Source of the DNA: Brachypterus glaber
Taxonomy: Eukaryota; Arthropoda; Insecta; Coleoptera; Kateretidae
NCBI GenBank assembly: GCA_958510825.1
Contig: OY294046.1
Location: forward strand, 7,824,049-7,888,048
DNA: 64,000 nucleotides
Direction: 5' to 3'
Shown: piece after piece, positions 1-10,433 of the stretch
Layout of the letters: every line of letters begins with the position of its first letter
Position numbering within the stretch: the stretch's first letter is position 1
The notes under the pieces: model-generated
Database searches by the model: none
What the model saw: only the letters and a program-made list of their open reading frames with translations
What the model was told of the DNA's origin: nothing
Translations under genes and position numbers: made by a program

Positions 1-683
1 AGGTATTTTTCTTGAAAATTGATGTATTGGGGTTTTTGAGGTCGCTAAAACTGAATCTTAAAATATTTTTTTTTAATTTACATAAGCCGGCGGGAAATAG
101 TTTTCGTAAAAATTGGTATATTCTGGTTTTTAAGGTTGCTGAAAGTGAATCTGATAATAAAAAATCCATTCCACGCGCGGAGTTGAAAAATGGGAAAGCT
201 CTTTTAGTGTATTTTAATTTAACTCTTAGAGTACCAAATTTTATGTTTTAGGCAACGTTTAAAATGAAATTTGACTTAGTTTTTAACTATGAATCCACAA
301 AAGTTACTTAAAAGTACCTTAAAAGGTATTTATTCTTAATACTCAATTTTTAAAAGCTTTATTTGCTTTTGTCAAGTTACAATTTTGGCGGATGCGCAAA
401 TACACAGGCAGATATTTTAAGACTTTTTAAAAGCTTTTTGAATTTTGCTAACCCTTTATTGCATAGTGTTCCCAAACGGCCCTCAAGAATAGAAGCGATA
501 TATTGCGCCATCTTGTGAATATCGTTTCAATTTCATAAAAATGTATTTAGGTCTCACTTTCATTTTTTACGTTTACCTTTTTTACTCTTTTTGTATACAT
601 TGTTCCCATTTGAAAACACAAAAAAAAATCGTTTTTCTTTTAATACATTTAGTGACAATTATTGTTTTCCTTTATTCCCTTAA
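1..683. other. AT-rich DNA without a recognisable gene
   Basis: No coding region with domain-like content is visible. Two stretches (about 35-60 and 125-155) share a loose GGTTTTTRAGGTYGCTRAA motif that also occurs near 1280, so this is probably decayed repeat. The two open frames at 12-251 and 541-735 are low-complexity and carry no motif. Confidence 0.5.
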
Positions 684-1073
684 GGACCATTCCAGCGTTT
701 TGGGTGTTTCACTTTTACACATTAAAATTTTATGAATACTTATTGCGCTAATAGATTGGTCCACGTGTGCTACAATTGGACTAATATACCAGTTAAACAA
801 ACGGTTAAACCCCGAAATAAAATTTTAAAAAAATTAAGGAAGATATTGGCAAAATTTGCCGTTTCGGGTGCTTCAAAAAAATGAAACACCCGAAATGGCC
901 AATTTTGCCAACACCTTCCTTAATTTTTTTTAAATTTTATTTCAGGTTTTAACAGCTTCTTTAACTGGTATATTAGTATAATTGTAGCATACATGTACCA
1001 ATCTATTAGCGCAATAAGTATTCATAAAATTTTAATGTGTAAAAGTGAAACACCCAAAACGCTGGAATGGCCC
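684..1073. mobile_element. TTAA-flanked foldback MITE (piggyBac-like)
   Basis: Nearly the whole element is one inverted repeat of about 190 bp per arm with the turn near 877. The ends read GGRCCATTCCAGCG and its complement, flanked on each side by TTAA (680-683 and 1074-1077). TTAA duplication is the hallmark of piggyBac transposition (family knowledge); the assignment to that superfamily is inference because no transposase is present. A very stable inner hairpin (about 830-925) would form in single-stranded DNA. Confidence 0.75.
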
Positions 1074-1843
1074 TTAAACAATTGAAGATATGATTCTCAG
1101 TGATTTTTTTTTCTAACTCGTGCAATAGAGGGTTAAGTAATCTTGTATAAACCTCTAGTGATAATTTTAAAACTGACTCCAGTTTACTCCTATCACGTTT
1201 TCAAACTACCGTATTATGGGTCAGATGAGGCTTTTCAGCGGCTAAAAATCCTTTTTTGCTCGTATTTTCGTAAAAACTAGTGTCTTTTAAGGTTGTTGAA
1301 AGCAAATCCATTACTGAAAATAAAATTTTATGATGGTGGAAATATCTTTGGAAAAATCTATTTTTGAAAATTTTATTTTTGTTTTTAAATTTTTTATTCA
1401 AATAAGATAAAAATTTGAAACAATTTTTTTAAATATTTTTTTATTTTTTTTTTTATTTTTTTGTTTTCCAATAAAACGATTAAAAAAAATGTTTTTATGA
1501 ACCTATGCAGAGAAAAGTATTATTTTGTTGGCAGTAGTATTTTCATTTATATATTTTTTTTAGTTTTTGGCCAGAAAATTTGAATCTAAAGCTAATGTGT
1601 GATATTTCGTCTTGTGGGGCAACGCAGTTAGAGGATAATTATAAAGCGGTTTTTGTTTTTGTAACACTAGGAGTCGCGCTACACCCTAAAGTAAGGTATC
1701 CAATTATCTTAGATCTCTAGGGCGATTATTATTAATGGGTTTATGATATAATTATCTACTAAAAGCCTAATTTAAAGTGTAAAATTTGTTTTAAATATAG
1801 CCCTTATATTAATTAATAGTTTTTAATAATAAGGTTGGTTTAA
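1074..1843. other. AT-rich DNA, nothing recognised
   Basis: Long A/T homopolymer runs, notably 1410-1460. I see no exon-like, RNA or repeat-terminus signal beyond the GGTTGTTGAAAG motif near 1290 that recalls the start of the window. Confidence 0.4.
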
Positions 1844-2150
1844 CATAGGCACTAGAAAAAAAAAAGAAAGGTCTTGTCCACCAGACGAAACAAACACTTC
1901 CATACGTTTTGGGGGTCGCTGAATCCGAATCCGAGGTTAGTTTGACTCGGTCAGATTGCATTTTGTTCTTAACCTCAAAAAAGTAAGTAAAAGTAAAGTT
2001 GAAACACTTTTCATCAATTTTCTGAGCATAGGAACGAAATGCAATCCGACCGAGTTAAACCAACCCTGAGTTCGGATTCAGCGACCACAAAAACGTATAG
2101 AAATGTTTGTCATATCTGGTGGACAAGACCTTCTTTTTCGTGTGCCTGTG
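1844..2150. mobile_element. Foldback MITE, family D relative (copy D3)
   Basis: Inverted arms of about 100 bp run from 1844 and back from 2150; ends are CATAGGCAC and GTGCCTGTG, flanked by TAA on both sides (1841-1843 and 2151-2153). The arms contain the GTCGCTGAATCCGAA motif seen, diverged, in the larger family D elements at 46.1 and 56.4 kb. A 3-bp TAA/TTA duplication fits PIF/Harbinger-type MITEs (family knowledge). No coding content. Confidence 0.7.
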
Positions 2151-2389
2151 TAATCAACTACACATGCACTGTTAAAAATGTTTCTGTGGCAGATAACCTA
2201 CAATTTAATTACCAGCCAGTTTTTGAATTATTTTGACCGTAGGGTCATCATTACTTCCATTTTTTATGAGACGTTGTCATGTTATATTCGTTATTGAAAA
2301 CTCAATATTCTAGCACTAGGTAGGTTGTAGAAAAACCGCTAAACCACTACTTTTTGGTGGACTTAATTGAAATGAATACTAACTACGCC

Positions 2390-3551
2390 TAGGGACCCTA
2401 TATATAATGACATTAAACTTCACACAAAGGGTTGAGACACGCTTTGATTTTGAGGTTAAAATGGCCACCAAGCACTAGTATTGTTAAACAATGAAAGACA
2501 ATGGTTTTATCCAAAGTGCTTTGGTGCCAAATCTAAATCTAGTAATAATTATGTCTAAATTTAATATAATTCTGTCAGATACAAAATCTGAGGTTATAGT
2601 TAAATGTCAACCCGAACAGAGGCGTCGATATTAATTAATATAATAATATTGTCATAGTTAAGTGTCAGTGTCAAACTGAATATTTGGTCATCAAATTTAT
2701 TTATTTACGAAATTATGGTTTATAGTTTTATTATTGTACTTTTTTAAAGTGCCTACGAAAATACCTGTACAATTTAAATCAAGATTTACTTATGGAATAT
2801 ACTGACGACCGACAGTGTTCGAATAATCTCGGAATTTTCCCTAAATAGTTGAAATTACTTTTATTTGGAACTGAATTAATTTTGAAGAAAAGAATAATAT
2901 AAATAAATAAGAGGAATGTAAAAAATTCAGGCATGTACCGAAGAATATGATCAACTAGTAGTTTTACTTTAGCAAACTAAAAATATTAAAAAAAATAATT
3001 TTATAGGTATTCCTTTAATGATAACTGCAGGTTTTTCATTATTGTTTTCTATGATAATTATAATAAAAATATACATTAAAACTTTGATTAGAACGTGTTT
3101 ATTTTAGGCTTGCACTAGGCATGTTTATGTATTTTTTTATTATAATCCAAAAAATATATTTTTTATTATTTAGTAATAAAATATGTTGAAGATTTTCATA
3201 TATTAAAGTGTGTGCATACATAACAAATTTATATTTTTATAAGTTTTATACTTCGACGTTTTAAATCATAAATTCACGGCAAAACAGAAAGAATGAAAAG
3301 TGTACTATCCCAGCCAATACAGGATCATGGAAATAATATATATCCTGCATGGATAGAATTACGACAGTTTACCACTGAACATTGTCGTGACATTTTTTCA
3401 AAAAACACGTCTATGGATATTTTGACAAGTAATGTCACTTCTACTATACCAATAGTGCCAATTCGCAAAAAAACATAACCCTGCAGAAATTACTAAATTG
3501 GTGTCTCAACCCTTTGTGTGAAGTTAAATGTCACTTTATTTAGGGTCCCTA
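2390..3551. mobile_element. hAT-like non-autonomous element, 1162 bp, 8-bp TSD
   Basis: Inverted repeats of about 48 bp begin TAGGGACCCTA and end with the complement, and the whole is bracketed by a perfect 8-bp direct repeat ACTACGCC (2382-2389 and 3552-3559). TAGGG-type ends with an 8-bp TSD are diagnostic of hAT elements (family knowledge). The interior is AT-rich; the 61-codon frame at 3293-3478 does not resemble a hAT transposase. The right TSD copy abuts the next foldback at 3560, so the two elements are juxtaposed. Confidence 0.8.
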
Positions 3552-3559
3552 ACTACGCC

Positions 3560-4962
3560 TAGTCCAGTCAAATAAAGAAAAACTTCTATGTTAAACTGCA
3601 ATAAATGTACAAGGGATGATATTTTTAACAGAACCTACCTGTTAGTTTTTCACCTGGCGATTTGAGTAAGGGGTGTCCGCTATTTTGAATTTTAGAGGTG
3701 AGTGCGGTTATCTCGCTAAATATGCATCTTACGATAAAAATTCATATAACCAATTTTCTTAAGGAGAAAATTTCCAATAATTTTAGTTTGGATAATTTTT
3801 TTAATATATTAATAACAATCGAGTTATAAATGTTCAAAAATGCCCATGTTGGGGGGTGAAATTGGCTTTTTTGATTTTTCAGCCAAATTGTTCATCGGAG
3901 GATAAAAGTGGTTATAAGCGAACTTGTAGACCTTGAAATTCTCTATAAGTTTTATATATTATGCAGTTTCATAAGTATTTTGTTACGGTTACAGTGGGCG
4001 CTGAAATTCGAGTTGCGCCCTTTGTGACCGTACCAAAGTACCTATGGAAATTTAATGTATAAAACTTATAGAGAATTTCGAGAGTTACAGTTTTGATTAG
4101 AATCTATAATTTATTTGAGGCGTATATATATTTATAGTATTATTAATTTGAGCCATTTCGCCTCAATGACTATTTATATCGTAAAAATCTAAAACAGAAA
4201 ATAAAATTAAAATGTTCTTATCAGGCGCACCTATTTCTAGATGCGCTGGTAAGGTATTGCGTTTAAAATAATACTTATCTGTTATATCTTCTTTACCTAA
4301 AAAATATTATTAGTCAATACCTTACCAAAGTTTAAAAATTTTGCCTAAATAGAGAATTTTCAATAAAATTCTTGATAAATCGTTAAAATAATTAAAAAAG
4401 AACGAAAAACTGAATAAAAGTTAACTTCTAACGTTTCGGGATCTAATCTGATCCCGTTTTCAAAGAAAATTATTAGTTTTGAAAGAATTTGTGCAATATT
4501 TGGCTTTATCAATCAAAATATGACAAATGTCAAAATATGTCATTTCGAGGTAATTGAAACAAAGACACCTGTAACAATAAAAAAGGTGTAGAGAAATTAA
4601 TTTGGAAAAGGCGTTTTTGTTGAAAACGTGTAGAGAAGTTAATTTGGAAAAAACTTTTATTGATTTTACAGTTTTGATCATAACCACTTTTATCGTCCAA
4701 TGAAAAATGCAAAAAAAAAATTTAACTCCAACATGGCTATTTTTAAATTAACTCGATTGTTATTAATGTACTAAATAAATGATCCAAACAAAAATTGTTG
4801 GAAATTTTCTCTTTAACAAAATTGGTTAGATACCGGACACCCCTTACGCAAATCACCCGGTGAAAAACTAACAGGAGTGTTCTGCTACCATTCACTACTA
4901 CTACTTAAAATATCAGTCCGTGTACATTTATTGCAATTTAACTTTATTATTTGACTGGACTA
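3560..4962. mobile_element. Foldback element, about 1.4 kb (family G)
   Basis: Arms of about 300 bp pair end to end, starting TAGTCCAGTCAAATAA and ending TTATTTGACTGGACTA. Both sides are flanked by GCC (3557-3559, 4963-4965), a possible 3-bp TSD. A second inverted repeat sits inside (about 3936-3965 against 4055-4083, around CTCTATAAGTTTTATA). The motif GGTTATCTCGCTAAATATGC at 3706 recurs near 28786, so part of this element is shared with another repeat. No coding capacity. Confidence 0.7.
4432..4465 (-). other. Hammerhead-like palindrome, degenerate core
   Basis: Read on the minus strand this is TTTGAAAAC, a perfect 6-bp stem (GGGATC/GATCCC) with a 6-nt loop, then GAAACGTTA. The layout matches stem II plus the GAAA box of a hammerhead ribozyme, but the expected CUGANGA box is UUGAAAA (two changes), so activity is doubtful. 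It lies inside foldback G. Confidence 0.3.
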
Positions 4963-5078
4963 GCCAAGTTCTAAGCAAAATTTAACCAACAAAAGTTTTT
5001 GTAGTTAAATTTTCTTACAAAACCATCTTTTGTAAACAACTACTCGCTCTATGCGTTCCTTATGTATAATATTTTCAA

Positions 5079-5482
5079 TGGCGATTTCTCCCGTTAGATT
5101 AGACAGGGACAAAAGTTCTACCCAAAAAGGATAGAAGACATACATACAATCCCACTTCCACCCAACCAAACAAATTCTGTATTTGTTCTTTGTTGAACAA
5201 ATACAATATTTACTTGGCCGGGCGAAAACTGTATTATTTTTATTAAAGAAATTACTGGCGCCATCTAAATTTTAGTAGAATTATCTTATTCTACAGATTC
5301 ACATTAGCTATGTTCGTTCGTGCCGCTCAGTGCTACACTTTCCGGCCAACCAAATAAATACTGTATTTGTTGTATGAAAAACAAATACAGTATTTATTTG
5401 GTTGGCTGGAAAGTGTAGCACAAATGAGATAGAGATAGGTTAGACGTCTTTTGTTTCATAATTCTAGTTGTAGAGAGCTCCA
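5079..5482 (-). mobile_element. Family A two-hairpin element, copy A1
   Basis: About 404 bp, reverse orientation relative to A2. It carries two long hairpins of related sequence built on ACACTTTYCGGCCAACCAA and AAATACTGTATTTGTT. Ends are TGGCGATTTC and GAGCTCCA, in context TTCAA/TTCAA. See A2 (7979-8386) for the layout and A3 for the empty site. Confidence 0.85.
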
Positions 5483-5505
5483 TTCAAGCAAAATATGCTT
5501 TTTAA

Positions 5506-6469
5506 CCCGGCGTCTGACAGGTGGTTTAGTTTTACAAGTAACGACAGGTGGGGTGTAATAAACCCCAACAATAAATGGGACCGTTTTTGCTTTATTTAAT
5601 AAATTTTATATAAAATGTAGTAAAATATTCGAGTTATACAATATACAATATACCTAAAAATAATTTTAAAAATCTTAAATACATATATGTTTATTTTTAA
5701 TCGGTTAACAAAAATAAATCTAATTTAAAAAAAAAAATAGGAAAGCTTTTTGTTCCCTATTAACTAAAAAAAAATAACGTTTAAAATTGCCAAACAAAGA
5801 TCTAAATGAATAACATAAATTATAAAGTTTTAAATATTATAGGTAGTGTTCAAAATAAATTACTTTAAGTAATCGTAATATGACTGAAAAATACAGGAGA
5901 AACAGGAAGATAATAGTATATTACGCACCGAGTACGCGAACCTAGTTTTCAGTGCAAGAGAGTGCTTATTTTTTTATGAGACGCAGCCGAGTAAAAAATC
6001 TTTCGAAGTCCACCGAAATAGTTTGCGTCGAGGTCGGTATATTATTTTTTCTACGACCTAAACATCCAAAAGACGCAAAAATTGTCTTAAAATATTAATT
6101 TGTCAATTTAAGGTTATGTGTTTCACGTTTACTCATTTTCTGACAGCAGATGTAAAAAATCAACTAATTTTCACTTTTCAACCATTGTCATAGGCAACGG
6201 GTGGAAAATAGGCACTAACTACTAGCTAGGTTGTAGGAAAATAAATATTACTTATTATGACACGTGGGGTGTCAGAAACCCCAGGCGACTTCAAAAAGAC
6301 GTGGCCTCTAATGCTTCAATATTTATACTGCCGTTCATGCTACACTGTGCAAATTAAAAAGCGATTGAAAGGTACTGAGGCGCTGTCTTCGCTTGGCGCG
6401 AAAATAAAATAGTTACGGAGTAATATTTGGACTCTGGGGTTTGTGACACCCCACGTGTCAGACGCCGGG
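5506..6469. mobile_element. TTAA-flanked element with CCCGGCGTCTGACA ends (piggyBac-like)
   Basis: Perfect 14-bp terminal inverted repeats CCCGGCGTCTGACA / TGTCAGACGCCGGG are bordered by TTAA at 5502-5505 and 6470-6473. A subterminal GTGGGGTGT...AAACCCC motif occurs near 5547, 6265 and (inverted) 6435. TTAA plus CCC-starting ends is the piggyBac signature (family knowledge). No transposase is visible; the interior is AT-rich and contains another palindromic module at 5915-6057. Confidence 0.8.
5915..6057. repeat. Palindromic module (TAGTATATT ... TTTTTTCTACGAC)
   Basis: Starts TAGTATATTACGCACCGAG, ends TATTATTTTTTCTACGACC, with weak inverted arms and a GC-richer centre containing GCAGCCGAG. 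The same layout recurs at 10440, 12889 and 36419 with different arm sequence. Here it is nested in the TTAA-flanked element. Confidence 0.5.
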
Positions 6470-6473
6470 TTAA

Positions 6474-6911
6474 AACTCTTGTTAAACATGTAATAAAGTA
6501 TGACATTCACTCTCTTCTTATGTCGTTTAAGAAAATCCAATTAGCTTTTTTTGTGTATTCTTTGTGTTCACAACATATATCACGATAAGGTTGGTACGAT
6601 ACAAGGTTTATGGACTGTAAAACACCCACAATACCTTTCGCATTATAGTCGAAGAGCCGGTGAATATTTTCAACAAATTATTTTTTCCCGGCTCAATTTT
6701 ACAAACATCTTAACCTTATGATGCACAACATTTTATTTAACGAAAAAAATTATTATACCTACGTCTTTTGACTTGCATAATTTATACAAAATATTATTTT
6801 TTTTCTTTTATTTAAAAAATTTTGATGCATTTTTCGTTCCATCCGGCGGAAAAATTTGGGGGGGCTAAGCCCCCCTAAGCTCCCCCTCGTTACGCCTATG
6901 CATATTCAGCT
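6474..6911. other. Repeat-derived spacer with GC-rich fragment
   Basis: No gene. Positions 6840-6900 hold a fragment around GGGGGGGCTAAGCCCCCC followed by CTCGTTACGCCTATG, typical of an unclassified repeat end. 6902-6911 is ATATTCAGCT, the left copy of the target-site duplication of the following retrotransposon. Confidence 0.5.
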
Positions 6912-7678
6912 AAATCAACTAGTTATTTGGTGCGTGCGAAATAAATTGTTTCTCAACATTCAAAAATGCAAAGTTATAACTTTTACTAGGAAAATACATA
7001 CTTTCGATTTTAATTATGCAATTTACAATCAAAAAAAATTTAGCCAGATGTGAAAAAGTCAAAGACTTAGGCGTAGTATTTGACATAAAACTAACTTTTA
7101 ATGATCACGTTGATGCTACCGTTAAGGCTTCAAATAAAATGCTAGGATTTCTAGTTAGAAGTTGTCAACAGTTTAGATCTGAAGTTTGTCTGAAATCCCT
7201 TTATTTTGCGCTTGTTAGATCAAAATTGGAGTATGCTTCCTTTATTTGGTATCCCAAAGCTGCCCCTCAAAAGGAGAACGTTGAACGGGTTCAGCGTAAG
7301 TTTTTAAAATGCCTCAACTTTAAAGTTCGCGGCTCTTACCCCCCTCAGGGCATTGACGAGGAGGTTTTGCGAGTCAGATTCTCAGTCCAATCGCTTGAAA
7401 ATCGAAGAATACTATCAACTATCTCTATTTTTTACAGAATAATTCCCAATCTTATTGATTGTAATTTATTGCTAGGAAAAATTGATTTTTTAGTTCCCCG
7501 ACTGAATGCTAGGCAAACGGATTCTTTTTCGCTGCCAATCCCAAGAACAAATTTATTATTGAAGTCCCCAATTTATGTCATGTGTGATAATGTTAATACT
7601 TATAGTATAAATTGTGATATATTTTTTGAAAAACTCAGTTCCGTTTTAAAAAAATCAAGCGTAAATTTAGGTATTTAA
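6912..7678 (+). pseudogene. Reverse transcriptase C-terminal fragment, frameshifted
   Basis: The first 125 nt read LNQLVIWCVRNKLFLNIQKC, then KVITFTRK and NYAIYNQ, the end of an RT palm and thumb region. Within the A-rich run near 7030-7040 the frame moves by one base; the second frame continues VKDLGVVFDIKLTFNDHVD, KASNKMLGFLVR and YFALVRSKLEYASFIWYP, classic non-LTR RT thumb motifs, and stops at 7676-7678. The fingers, YADD active site and endonuclease are absent, so it cannot be active. The frameshift could be a real lesion or an assembly error in the homopolymer. It belongs to the retrotransposon at 6912-7857. Confidence 0.88.
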
Positions 7679-7823
7679 GATTTAGCTTAATTTCTAATTT
7701 TAATTTTTAAAATTTAATTTTTTATATTTAAATTTATTTTTGTTACTTAATATTTTTATTTATATTTGTTATTATGAAATGAAATTGTCCTGTTATTGGA
7801 TTATTCTGTTGGGCAATAAAGAC

Positions 7824-7825
<2 letters not shown>

Positions 7826-7857
<32 letters not shown>
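7826..7857. repeat. (ATT)n microsatellite tail
   Basis: About ten ATT units following GGCAATAAAGACT. This is the 3' tail of the LINE rather than an independent locus. Confidence 0.9.
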
Positions 7858-7861
<4 letters not shown>

Positions 7862-7978
7862 TCAGCTGTTTAAATATTTACCGGTAATATTAGATACTGC
7901 CACCTATCAATTTCATTGACATTGATTTAAAGATCAAATAAATATATCTCTCTTAAAGTTAAATAAAATCTTTTCTAA

Positions 7979-8386
7979 TGGAGCGCTCTACAACTAGAAT
8001 TATGAAACAAAAGACGTCTACCCTATCTCTATCTCATTTGTGCTACACTTTCCAGCCAACCAAATAAATACTGTATTTGTTTTTCATACAACAAATACAG
8101 TATTTATTTGGTTGGCCGGAAAGTGTAGCACTGAGCGGCACGAACGAACATAGCTAATGTGAATCTGTAGAATAAGGTAATTATACTAAAATTTAGATGG
8201 CGCCAGTAATTTCTTTAATAAAAATAATAGTTACACTTTTCGCCCGGCCAATTAAATATTGTATTTGTTCAACAAAGAACAAATACAGAATTTGTTTGGT
8301 TGGGTGGAAGTGGGAGTGTATGTATGTCTTCTATCCTTTTTGGGTAGAACTTTTGTCCCTGTCTAATCTAACGGGAAAAATCGTCA
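7979..8386 (+). mobile_element. Family A two-hairpin element, copy A2 (reference orientation)
   Basis: About 408 bp. Layout: end TGGAGC; unique 60 bp; hairpin 1 (8040-8131) with about 42-bp arms and a short loop; about 100 bp spacer; hairpin 2 (8233-8319), imperfect and clearly related to hairpin 1; then about 67 bp to the other end, here TCGTCA instead of CGCCA. The flanking context is CTAA left and TTCT right. The ends show only a weak imperfect inverted match (GGMGNTYTCT). No ORF. Superfamily unknown. Confidence 0.85.
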
Positions 8387-8663
8387 TTCTTATAAAATCT
8401 GCACTGAGGGTTCTTTTTATTTCAACACTTTAAAACATATGTGAAATTCAGTCAGGGGAAAACAGGTTATTAAAAATCTTCACCAGCTCTTAGACTATTA
8501 CGTCTTATTCCGATAAACTGATAATATTGATTTGGACAATAAAGGAAATAGTTTACGATAGGCCTAAACCATTTATTGGTCGTTTTTTACAATTATCTTT
8601 TTGTTTGACAGATTTACACTTCAATCGAATTTTATTCACACCCTTACATTATACATCTATTCC

Positions 8664-8706
8664 AACGAACTAATAACTCTTCTTATTTCTTAGTTATTAG
8701 TTCGTT
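8664..8706. repeat. Minimal family K palindrome
   Basis: AACGAACTAATAACTCTTC followed almost at once by its complement GTTATTAGTTCGTT. It consists of little more than the two terminal repeats of family K (32540, 33274), so it looks like an extreme internal-deletion form. Confidence 0.6.
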
Positions 8707-8854
8707 GATCTATACTATCCAAAATAGTATTAAACATCGTGCACCAAAAAGTTATTGAAAACCTCTCTTTCTTCGATTTGTATAGGTATTATCTTAGGTA
8801 CGAGGAGATATTAACTTTAAATTTGAAACAAATAAATAAAACAACTGAAACTAT

Positions 8855-9115
8855 GGGAGATTTAGCTCAGTGGTCAATGGCATCGATATAGCCTAACACT
8901 GATCTAATGATCGTGAGTTCAAACCTCACTGGCGCCGATTGCCTTTTTCAGTTAATTAATAATTGAAATTTGGCGAAGGCGTACTCCCTAGATATATTGG
9001 TTCGAAAGTCAATTAAAGCCGGTGGTTCCCTCTACTACTAGCCCACACAAGTCCTGGACTTAGGGGATGCTTAATTAAGTAGAATAGTACGAGGTTAAAA
9101 ACAAACAAACATAAA
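8855..9115 (+). mobile_element. tRNA-derived SINE
   Basis: The head contains a polymerase III A box (TTAGCTCAGTGG, 8861-8873) and a B box (GAGTTCAAACC, 8915-8925) about 50 bp apart. The acceptor-stem sequences do not pair (GGGAGAT against GGCGCCGATT), so this is not a working tRNA but a SINE head. A body of about 170 bp follows, ending in an A-rich tail TAAAAACAAACAAAC. Only one copy of this SINE is seen in the window. Confidence 0.72.
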
Positions 9116-9120
9116 CATAT

Positions 9121-9531
9121 TAATAGTAAACAATATATTTGATATTTTCAAGGATTTTTTTTAATAACCAAGGGGGTTGTGTGATACATCATCTTAAAAC
9201 TTATAAAATTTTCTATTTGACCACGCAGTTTTTAAATTTTTAAATATTTTTTAAAGGTTTTAAATTTTCAGATTTTTTTGCTAAAAAATACGATTTTTAA
9301 TTTTTTATTTTTTTATTTCATTCATTTAAAATTAGTTTAAACGTATAATTTACTTTTTTGCATCATGAATTGAATTATTTTTTAAATTTGTTTTAAGAAA
9401 TTTTGACGAAAATTCCCGTTTTTAACTCCATTTTAAACCCCAAAAAAATGTATAAAAAAATAGAAATATATGGTGAAATAGTGAACATAGTCACCCTATT
9501 TGCAATAATTTTCCCTCATGTCCCCTGCCTA
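9121..9531. other. AT-rich DNA, partial copy of foldback T
   Basis: 9175-9220 (GTGTGATACATCATCTTAAA, then ACTTATAAAATTTTC) resembles the arms of the foldback at 59789-60007. No gene is visible and the stretch runs into the assembly gap. Confidence 0.45.
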
Positions 9532-9731
9532 NNNNNNNNNNNNNNNNNNNNNNNNNNNNNNNNNNNNNNNNNNNNNNNNNNNNNNNNNNNNNNNNNNNNN
9601 NNNNNNNNNNNNNNNNNNNNNNNNNNNNNNNNNNNNNNNNNNNNNNNNNNNNNNNNNNNNNNNNNNNNNNNNNNNNNNNNNNNNNNNNNNNNNNNNNNNN
9701 NNNNNNNNNNNNNNNNNNNNNNNNNNNNNNN
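9532..9731. other. Assembly gap (200 N)
   Basis: Exactly 200 N characters. All frames reading through it are artefacts. A round 200 suggests a placeholder rather than a measured gap. Confidence 0.99.
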
Positions 9732-9741
9732 ACAAACAACA

Positions 9742-10184
9742 TTTTTTCTACGATCTAAAATAAATAAATAAATAAATTTCACACAGTAAGTTACCTTACA
9801 AGGTCGCGGCACTCGAGTACAATTTTCTGCAAATCTGTTGGTGTAAAAGTAAAATCCTAATCACAGTAACTCTCCATAATTCCTTCGTAACAACAAATAT
9901 ATAGCACACAAATATTTAGCACACGGAATTGAGATTTGATTCAAAAAAAATAATAATTTCATATTAAAAAATAGCGGACTAACATCTCGTCGCATATAAC
10001 TGACAGTTGTTTAACGATTGACATACCGGTTGCATACACTTTGCGCGCGAAAAAAATCACTTTTCTGCTTGCCTGTCAAGGTAATGAGAAGAAAAGTTAA
10101 ATACTAATAAATAGGTTATTTTGAAGTCTGAAAACTTCATTTGTTTTTGTAAAAATGTTAACTTTTCTATTAGATCGTAGAAAA
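9742..10184. mobile_element. MITE with TTTTTTCTACGATCTAA ends (family Z, copy 1)
   Basis: The left end TTTTTTCTACGATCTAA is inverted at the right end TTAGATCGTAGAAAA. The right half (about 9980-10184) matches 15600-15830: TATATAACTGRCAGTTGTTT, TACACT...GCGCGCGAAAAAA, and GAAAACTTCATTTGTTT. Non-coding. Confidence 0.65.
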
Positions 10185-10433
10185 TACAGTTTTTATTTAA
10201 AACTGTTCATGTAACTCAAACTTTTTATTGCTTTCAGCAAAAACTGATATCGAATCTTTAAACCACAGATATATAATGCATGCGTTCCACTTCATATATT
10301 CATATATCATTTGAAAGTACATTATCTGGAAAATGGCTTACATATATTGGTTGTGATGACAATTCATATGCCATTTTATCGTTTTATTGTAATAAAACAT
10401 TTGAAGTATAACCGTTATCTTCGATCTCTATAG

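Larger units (their letters stand above)
6912..7857 (+). mobile_element. 5'-truncated non-LTR retrotransposon (Jockey/I-like)
   Basis: A 3' fragment of a LINE: the end of the reverse transcriptase ORF, a short UTR and an (ATT)n tail. It is bracketed by a 10-bp direct repeat ATATTCAGCT (6902-6911 and 7858-7867), the expected product of target-primed reverse transcription. Truncation at the 5' end is typical. The 3' sequence TTGGGCAATAAAGACT before (ATT)n resembles I/Jockey-group LINE ends (family knowledge); the exact clade is uncertain. Confidence 0.88.

Noticed and set aside
5079..5482. Family A as a canonical Helitron
   Set aside because: Insertion between A and T fits, but the 5' TC and 3' CTRR ends are missing and an AT duplication is equally possible.
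8855..8930. Functional tRNA gene
   Set aside because: A and B boxes are present but the acceptor stem does not pair and the arms are irregular; a SINE head explains it better.
9403..9812. Open frames across 9403-9812
   Set aside because: They exist only because the 200 N bases contain no stop codons.
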